Shown piece by piece: positions 34,375-37,233 of a stretch of 37,233 nucleotides of DNA (position 1 is its first letter; each line of letters starts with the position of its first letter). The translations under genes were made by a program, and so were the position numbers. The DNA is from a virus: the IMG/VR virus record IMGVR_UViG_3300025840_000094, positions 1 to 37,233 of that record. One strand, given 5' to 3'. The notes under the pieces were generated by a model that made no database searches, was not told the origin of the DNA, and was given only the letters and a program-made list of their open reading frames with translations.

Positions 34375-34401
34375 AATTTCACCTCTTATAATATGTCTTA
34401 T

Positions 34402-35037
34402 TTAGACCCACTCCAGTGCTTCTGCCACTGTGGGGAACTGCTCTGAAAAGATCTTCTTACATGCCTCTGCGATCTCCATGTGCTCCTTCTGGGTGCCATT
34501 GGCAGAGCGCAGTTGAATGTAGTGGATCCATGAACGACATGAACCTGACATATAAATTCGTGTGGGAGTTGCCAGGGGAAGAATGAAACGGGCACACTCC
34601 TTTGCAATATCATCCTCAAGCATCTGCTGGTATAGATCCATACTTGCTTTGAAGTGATGCTGCATCAGGATCTCATACTTCTGCTTAAGAAACGGATCAA
34701 TATCGTCGATAGAATTCTGACGATTCTTATGGTCTTGAAGACGAAGTTCTGGTAAAGGAATTGTATCACCTAACAGAGAAGAATCAGCATAGCGTTGCGA
34801 AAATTCTTGGTATGTAAATGAGCGATGTCGAAGAATTTGAGCTGCCAGACCTCTGGTAGTTTCAATTTCCAGAGTCATAAAACTCTGTTCAAACACACTC
34901 CAATGATTATGTTTGATACAATAACCAAGTAACTTGGCATAGTTAGGATTTTCCTGATTATTTGGATTAGACACTCTGGCAACATATGCCATGGTCTTTT
35001 CCGCATCCGGAGTTACACTAATCAATTTTACGTTCAT
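34402..35037 (-). CDS. thyX: Flavin-dependent thymidylate synthase ThyX
   Basis: The 211-residue protein has the ThyX signature RHRSFTYQEFSQRY (R70-H71-R72-x7-S80-Q-R82), plus NHWSVFEQSFMTLEIETTRG and the C-terminal SCRSWIHYIQLRS region that binds dUMP. It converts dUMP to dTMP using FAD, NADPH and methylene-tetrahydrofolate. Length matches the family. Its ATG overlaps the stop of the 54-residue coiled-coil gene (ATGA). It supplies thymidine for the AT-rich genome; expression is probably from the promoter at 35387-35415. Confidence 0.96.
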   Translation of the reverse strand: MNVKLISVTPDAEKTMAYVARVSNPNNQENPNYAKLLGYCIKHNHWSVFEQSFMTLEIETTRGLAAQILRHRSFTYQEFSQRYADSSLLGDTIPLPELRLQDHKNRQNSIDDIDPFLKQKYEILMQHHFKASMDLYQQMLEDDIAKECARFILPLATPTRIYMSGSCRSWIHYIQLRSANGTQKEHMEIAEACKKIFSEQFPTVAEALEWV

Positions 35038-35198
35038 TTACCAAATCCTTTCGATGTTTTCTTTTCGATTTCTGCGAGTTGCTCTTTCAACTCTCTGAGT
35101 TGTGCTTTCATCTCTATAATTTTTTCTTCAGTATAGAGATGATCTTGCTTGATTAAACGCTCAAGCAACTTGATAAGTCTTTTAGATCTACTAGTCAT
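35034..35198 (-). CDS. Small coiled-coil protein, 54 residues
   Basis: The product is basic and helical: MTSRSKRLIKLLERLIKQD, then EKIIEMKAQLRELKEQLAEIEKK with clear heptads of Leu/Ile. Start and stop overlap both neighbours: its ATG overlaps the previous TGA (TGATG) and its TGA overlaps the thyX ATG. This coupling supports it as real. The function is unknown; a small homo-oligomer or a partner of a neighbour is possible. Confidence 0.75.
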   Translation of the reverse strand: MTSRSKRLIKLLERLIKQDHLYTEEKIIEMKAQLRELKEQLAEIEKKTSKGFGK

Positions 35199-35365
35199 CA
35201 GTCTGGGTATCCATCATCATCATCAAAGATTTCGTCGTAATCATGAATAGAATATTCTTCTTTGGTTTGCAGATAACTTTGAGTATCAGAATAAATTTCT
35301 GCTTTCAGAGAATCAACCAAAAGTTCAAGATTACGGACAATCAGTTTTAGTTTTTCTTTGTCCAT
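35198..35365 (-). CDS. Small acidic protein, 55 residues
   Basis: It begins MDKEKLKLIVRNLELLVDSLKAEIY, an amphipathic helix, and ends in a very acidic tail (DEIFDDDDGYPD). It is the first gene after the promoter at 35387-35415, about 15 bases from the predicted transcript start region, and its TGA overlaps the next ATG. The function is not recognised. Confidence 0.75.
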   Translation of the reverse strand: MDKEKLKLIVRNLELLVDSLKAEIYSDTQSYLQTKEEYSIHDYDEIFDDDDGYPD

Positions 35366-35386
35366 AGAATAGATTTCTCTCTATCC

Positions 35387-35415
35387 ATTTTACACAAAAA
35401 AAGAGGGTTCGTCAA
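35387..35415 (-). promoter_or_regulatory. Sigma70-type promoter of the thyX-phoH-gp59 operon
   Basis: Minus strand TTGACG (35410-35415), 17 bases, TAAAAT (35387-35392). The -35 is the loop and first 3'-arm base of the upstream terminator hairpin, and the spacer contains the rest of the arm and the U-tract, so terminator and promoter are interlocked. Confidence 0.65.
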
Positions 35416-35424
35416 GAACCCTCT
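35396..35424 (-). terminator. Rho-independent terminator
   Basis: On the minus strand AGAGGGTTC-TTGAC-GAACCCTCT forms a perfect 9-bp stem followed directly by at least six T. It ends the small transcript of the 59-, 48- and 29-residue genes. Confidence 0.85.
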
Positions 35425-35429
35425 GAATC

Positions 35430-35519
35430 TTATTTACTTAGCAACTTGACCTCTGCATAGATTATAAGAAAAAATGCGGCGGAAAAGGCAGTGAATGATC
35501 CTACCAGTGCTCCGATCAT
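35430..35519 (-). CDS. 29-residue single-pass membrane peptide (putative)
   Basis: The ORF runs from ATG at 35519 to TAA at 35430 and encodes MIGALVGSFTAFSAAFFLII followed by YAEVKLLSK: one hydrophobic helix of about 20 residues and a short basic tail. It starts one base after the stop of the DUF4278-like gene and ends 6 bases before the terminator, so it is well framed as a coupled gene. Function unknown; such peptides can act on host membrane complexes (inference). Confidence 0.6.
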   Translation of the reverse strand: MIGALVGSFTAFSAAFFLIIYAEVKLLSK

Positions 35520-35520
35520 T

Positions 35521-35667
35521 TTACTTTACCAAAGTACGGGATACTTTGATGCCACGATACATGAGAGAGAAGTTCTCCTGTTCACGAACACGCTTTGCTT
35601 CGGCAAGAACCTCAGCATTGTGTTGTTCGGTATCGTACTTGTTGCCACGATAAGTAACTTCAGACAT
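35521..35667 (-). CDS. DUF4278-like small protein, 48 residues
   Basis: It begins MSEVTYRGNKYDTE and ends with MYRGIKVSRTL; the YRGxxY start is the hallmark of the DUF4278 family common in cyanobacteria and their phages. The function is not known. The ATG (35667) has a clear GGAG ribosome site 8 bases upstream. It belongs to the short transcript ending at the terminator 35396-35424. Confidence 0.75.
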   Translation of the reverse strand: MSEVTYRGNKYDTEQHNAEVLAEAKRVREQENFSLMYRGIKVSRTLVK

Positions 35668-35722
35668 GGTTTTACTCCAAAGAAATGAGATGGTTAAATC
35701 CCGTTCCTTCGGGCGGCGTTTG

Positions 35723-35748
35723 CGTTCGCTATTTGCGAATAGCGAATG
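35723..35748. repeat. Strong inverted repeat in a GC-rich intergenic patch
   Basis: CGTTCGCTATT-TGCG-AATAGCGAATG forms an 11-bp stem (one G-U) with a 4-base loop, inside the 113-base gap between the 59- and 48-residue genes. A second small hairpin (CCCG-TTCCTT-CGGG) lies near 35700-35713. The patch is visibly richer in GC than its surroundings. There is no U-tract on either strand, so it is not a standard terminator; an mRNA processing or stabilising structure is possible. Confidence 0.6.
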
Positions 35749-35780
35749 AACGATCCGTTCCGCGTCGTCCTACTTGCGTC

Positions 35781-35960
35781 CTAGTTATCAAAGCATTGAG
35801 GGTCTGTATGTTCCATCCAGTGGATGAGAAGATCAGATTTTTCAAAGGGAGTGAAAAGAGTTGTCTCTTCCAATCCTTCCTTCAACCATTCATAGTCTTC
35901 ACACCTAAGATGCATCTCAGGAGGGACATGACTAAAGAAGATTAAAGCAAGTGATAACAT
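35781..35960 (-). CDS. Hypothetical protein, 59 residues
   Basis: It begins with a hydrophobic MLSLALIFFSHVPPEMHLRC and continues EDYEWLKEGLEETTLF to LLIHWMEHTD. It is the first gene after the promoter at 35978-36006, with a leader of roughly 10 nt and no visible ribosome site, so leaderless-like initiation or an internal start at Met16 is possible. The function is unknown. Confidence 0.65.
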   Translation of the reverse strand: MLSLALIFFSHVPPEMHLRCEDYEWLKEGLEETTLFTPFEKSDLLIHWMEHTDPQCFDN

Positions 35961-35977
35961 AGGATGAACGTAAGGGT

Positions 35978-36006
35978 AGTATACCCCCGATAAAGTATAT
36001 AGTCAA
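35978..36006 (-). promoter_or_regulatory. Sigma70-type promoter
   Basis: Minus strand TTGACT (36001-36006), 17 bases, TATACT (35978-35983), with predicted start near 35971. The palindrome at 36011-36032 lies directly upstream of the -35. Confidence 0.7.
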
Positions 36007-36010
36007 GTAG

Positions 36011-36032
36011 TTTTGTAACTTATGTTACAAAA
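36011..36032. promoter_or_regulatory. NtcA-type palindrome GTA-N8-TAC
   Basis: TTTTGTAAC-ATAA-GTTACAAAA is a perfect 9-bp inverted repeat containing GTA-N8-TAC, the consensus for the cyanobacterial nitrogen regulator NtcA. It is centred about 50 bases upstream of the predicted start, compared with the usual -41.5 for class II sites, so activation or repression are both possible. Confidence 0.5.
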
Positions 36033-36044
36033 ACCCCACAGAGC

Positions 36045-36071
36045 AAAAAATTTGCCGGGTTTTTTCCCGAC
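36045..36071 (-). terminator. Rho-independent terminator after the 120-residue gene
   Basis: On the minus strand GTCGGG-AAAAAA-CCCGGC (6 bp, one U-G) is followed by AAATTTTTT. It begins 12 bases past the stop of the 120-residue gene and separates that transcript from the next promoter. Confidence 0.65.
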
Positions 36072-36082
36072 GATATGGGAAA

Positions 36083-36445
36083 TCACTTTCTCTTTTTGGA
36101 ATCTGGTGCTTTGTATCCCCAGAGTTTAGGACTGATTCTACCATATCCATACTCAATTTTTTTTAAACCTTCACGAAACTTATCCCAATACATATCAAAA
36201 ATATTTACCTGCTTAGAAGATCGTGTTAGATCATATCTAATCTCTCCGTCAACTTCATAGGTAACTATTCTTGCATCATTTGGAGCATCTTTAGTACACA
36301 CCTGGTTCCAAGATCCATTTTCTATGAGTATTTCACACCCATATTTGGATTTTGAAGTTTCCTTTTCTATTGATGTCCATGAATCCATGTACACAACCTC
36401 TTCAACATCTTTTTTTTCCTCAATAGTTTCAACATAATTTTTCAT
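36083..36445 (-). CDS. Hypothetical protein, 120 residues
   Basis: This soluble mixed-charge protein is not recognised. Its features are an acidic N-terminus (ETIEEKKDVEEVV), a central ILIENGSWNQVCTKD and RIVTYEVDGEIRYDLTRSSKQVNIFDMYWDKF, and a basic tail (KAPDSKKRK). It lies 2 bases after the DUF6433-like gene and is followed by a terminator, so it ends that transcript. The function is unknown. Confidence 0.7.
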   Translation of the reverse strand: MKNYVETIEEKKDVEEVVYMDSWTSIEKETSKSKYGCEILIENGSWNQVCTKDAPNDARIVTYEVDGEIRYDLTRSSKQVNIFDMYWDKFREGLKKIEYGYGRISPKLWGYKAPDSKKRK

Positions 36446-36447
36446 GT

Positions 36448-37050
36448 TTACTTACCATCTCGCCATACAAGATCTGGATATGCGTCAGAAATATTTTTTC
36501 TTGAAATTTTATATTTCTCTTCCAATTTTTTATCCTTAACTAAGCACACAATTTCAGCTTCCAAGGGATGCAAACCTTGTAAAAGATTAATAAACATTGT
36601 TTCCCTGCGGAGAGAACTTAATCCATCATTTCCACCTTTAACAAAATTATAAAATTTATTATATTCTTTGCGGATAGAAGATCTGCCTTGGTCCTGAGAA
36701 CCTAATGATTTACTATTAAGTTCTTCCATTTTGGTTACAGCATCACCAATTTTTTCACTTAGCGTTCCACTAAAAGAATTTTGCTCACCATTACTTGCAT
36801 ATGGAACATCACCTGCAGGAAGTGCAGAAATTAATGTTTCATCATAGTTCCATAGGAAAATTGCAACAAGACAAGGATGGCGATACTTTTGAAGTACCTC
36901 CACCTTTTTAGCATTACTTCTCTGCTTAGAAGTTAATTCTAAAATCTCAAATACAAATGGATTTGATGGAAGTTCAATATTCGTAGAACTTTTTTTAGTT
37001 CTTGTTGCTGATGTCTTATTCGTCGTCTTCGTCGTCGATTTCGTAGTCAT
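36448..37050 (-). CDS. DUF6433-like cyanophage protein
   Basis: Of this 200-residue protein, residues about 30-90 (NPFVFEILELTSKQRSNAKKVEVLQKYRHPCLVAIFLWNYDETLISALPAGDVPY) and the C-terminal FYNFVKGGNDGLSSLRRETMFINLLQGLHPLEAEIVCLVKD match what I recall as the DUF6433 family of T4-like phages. Its biochemical role is unknown to me. The start at 37050 gives a Lys/Thr-rich tail (MTTKSTTKTTNK); an in-frame ATG at 37083 adds 11 residues, and neither has a clear ribosome site. It overlaps the upstream membrane protein gene by 35 bases. Confidence 0.65.
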   Translation of the reverse strand: MTTKSTTKTTNKTSATRTKKSSTNIELPSNPFVFEILELTSKQRSNAKKVEVLQKYRHPCLVAIFLWNYDETLISALPAGDVPYASNGEQNSFSGTLSEKIGDAVTKMEELNSKSLGSQDQGRSSIRKEYNKFYNFVKGGNDGLSSLRRETMFINLLQGLHPLEAEIVCLVKDKKLEEKYKISRKNISDAYPDLVWRDGK

Positions 37051-37233
37051 GATAGTTTTCAAAATTAAATGCAATAACCTCATCTGGTATCAGGTTACCC
37101 TGATTATCAAACATTTCGGGGTGAGGTCTTGGAATTTCCCGATAGTTCATCATATACTCTCTTGCAACCCAACCTCCAATTAGTCCCACTACAAGAAACA
37201 ATACGGTTAGAAAGGAACCGAATACTAAACTAA
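37016..37233 (-). CDS. Single-pass membrane protein, C-terminal part (truncated by window edge)
   Basis: The reading frame stays open to the right edge, with SFLTVLFLVVGLIGGWVA as a transmembrane helix, followed by REYMMNYREIPRPHPEMFDNQGNLI and an acidic end (DDEDDE). A TTG at 37201 could start it, but the helix extends upstream of that codon, so the true start is probably outside the window. Function unknown; one membrane pass with the acidic tail likely cytoplasmic. Confidence 0.7.
   Translation of the reverse strand, partial: SLVFGSFLTVLFLVVGLIGGWVAREYMMNYREIPRPHPEMFDNQGNLIPDEVIAFNFENYHDYEIDDEDDE

Noticed and set aside
34398-34619. 73-codon minus-strand frame overlapping thyX
   Set aside because: ThyX in the other frame carries the full signature; this is a shadow.

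Overview
The window reads as part of the genome of a T4-like (myovirus) cyanophage infecting marine Synechococcus or Prochlorococcus. The evidence is an AT-rich genome with tightly packed, often ATGA-overlapping genes; T4-type baseplate, hub and replication proteins (gp4, gp5, gp26, gp27, gp33, gp48, gp53, gp54, gp59, gp32); and genes typical of marine cyanophages (phoH, thyX, MGME1-like exonuclease, DUF1825- and DUF4278-type cyanobacterial families). No photosynthesis gene lies inside the window.

Layout. 1-8568 (minus): three tail-fibre/virion structural genes, one truncated at the left edge, including a 2023-residue fibre with a C-terminal S74 self-cleaving chaperone. 8569-9464 (minus): a small accessory cassette with its own sigma70-type promoters, holding two small unknown proteins, a Phd/YefM-like orphan antitoxin and a tRNA-Ile(UAU). 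9465-17750 (minus): adhesin and fibre genes, comprising a beta-propeller-like protein, two small beta proteins and two proteins with glutamine-rich collagen-like GXQ repeats. 17752-27328 (minus): tail hub and tube module, in transcription order gp54, gp26, a small -1 frame chaperone extension, a tape-measure-like protein, a second tape-measure-like protein carrying M23 peptidase and lysozyme-like domains, gp27, gp5 (no lysozyme) and a separate spike. 27371-29952 (plus): gp4, a conserved unknown, gp48 and gp53, divergent from the hub operon. 29944-37233 (minus): replication, recombination and nucleotide metabolism: Mom-like modification protein, gp32, DUF1825-like protein, gp59, gp33, exonuclease, PhoH, ThyX and several small unknowns.

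The strongest new observation is a textbook programmed -1 frameshift signal at the end of gp26: an in-frame T TTT TTC heptamer, an 8-nt spacer and a perfect 8-bp hairpin. It would fuse gp26 to the 57-codon ORF just before the tape-measure gene, the arrangement of lambda G/GT tail assembly chaperones. Other signals are a gp32 mRNA leader with phased AATCC repeats, a GTA-N8-TAC (NtcA-type) palindrome upstream of an early promoter, and a terminator whose loop and 3' arm double as the next promoter.

Functionally, the left three quarters build the baseplate hub, tail tube start and host-recognition fibres late in infection. The right part supplies ssDNA binding, helicase loading, late-transcription coactivation, nuclease activity and dTMP synthesis. 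No gene-free stretch exceeds 300 bases.
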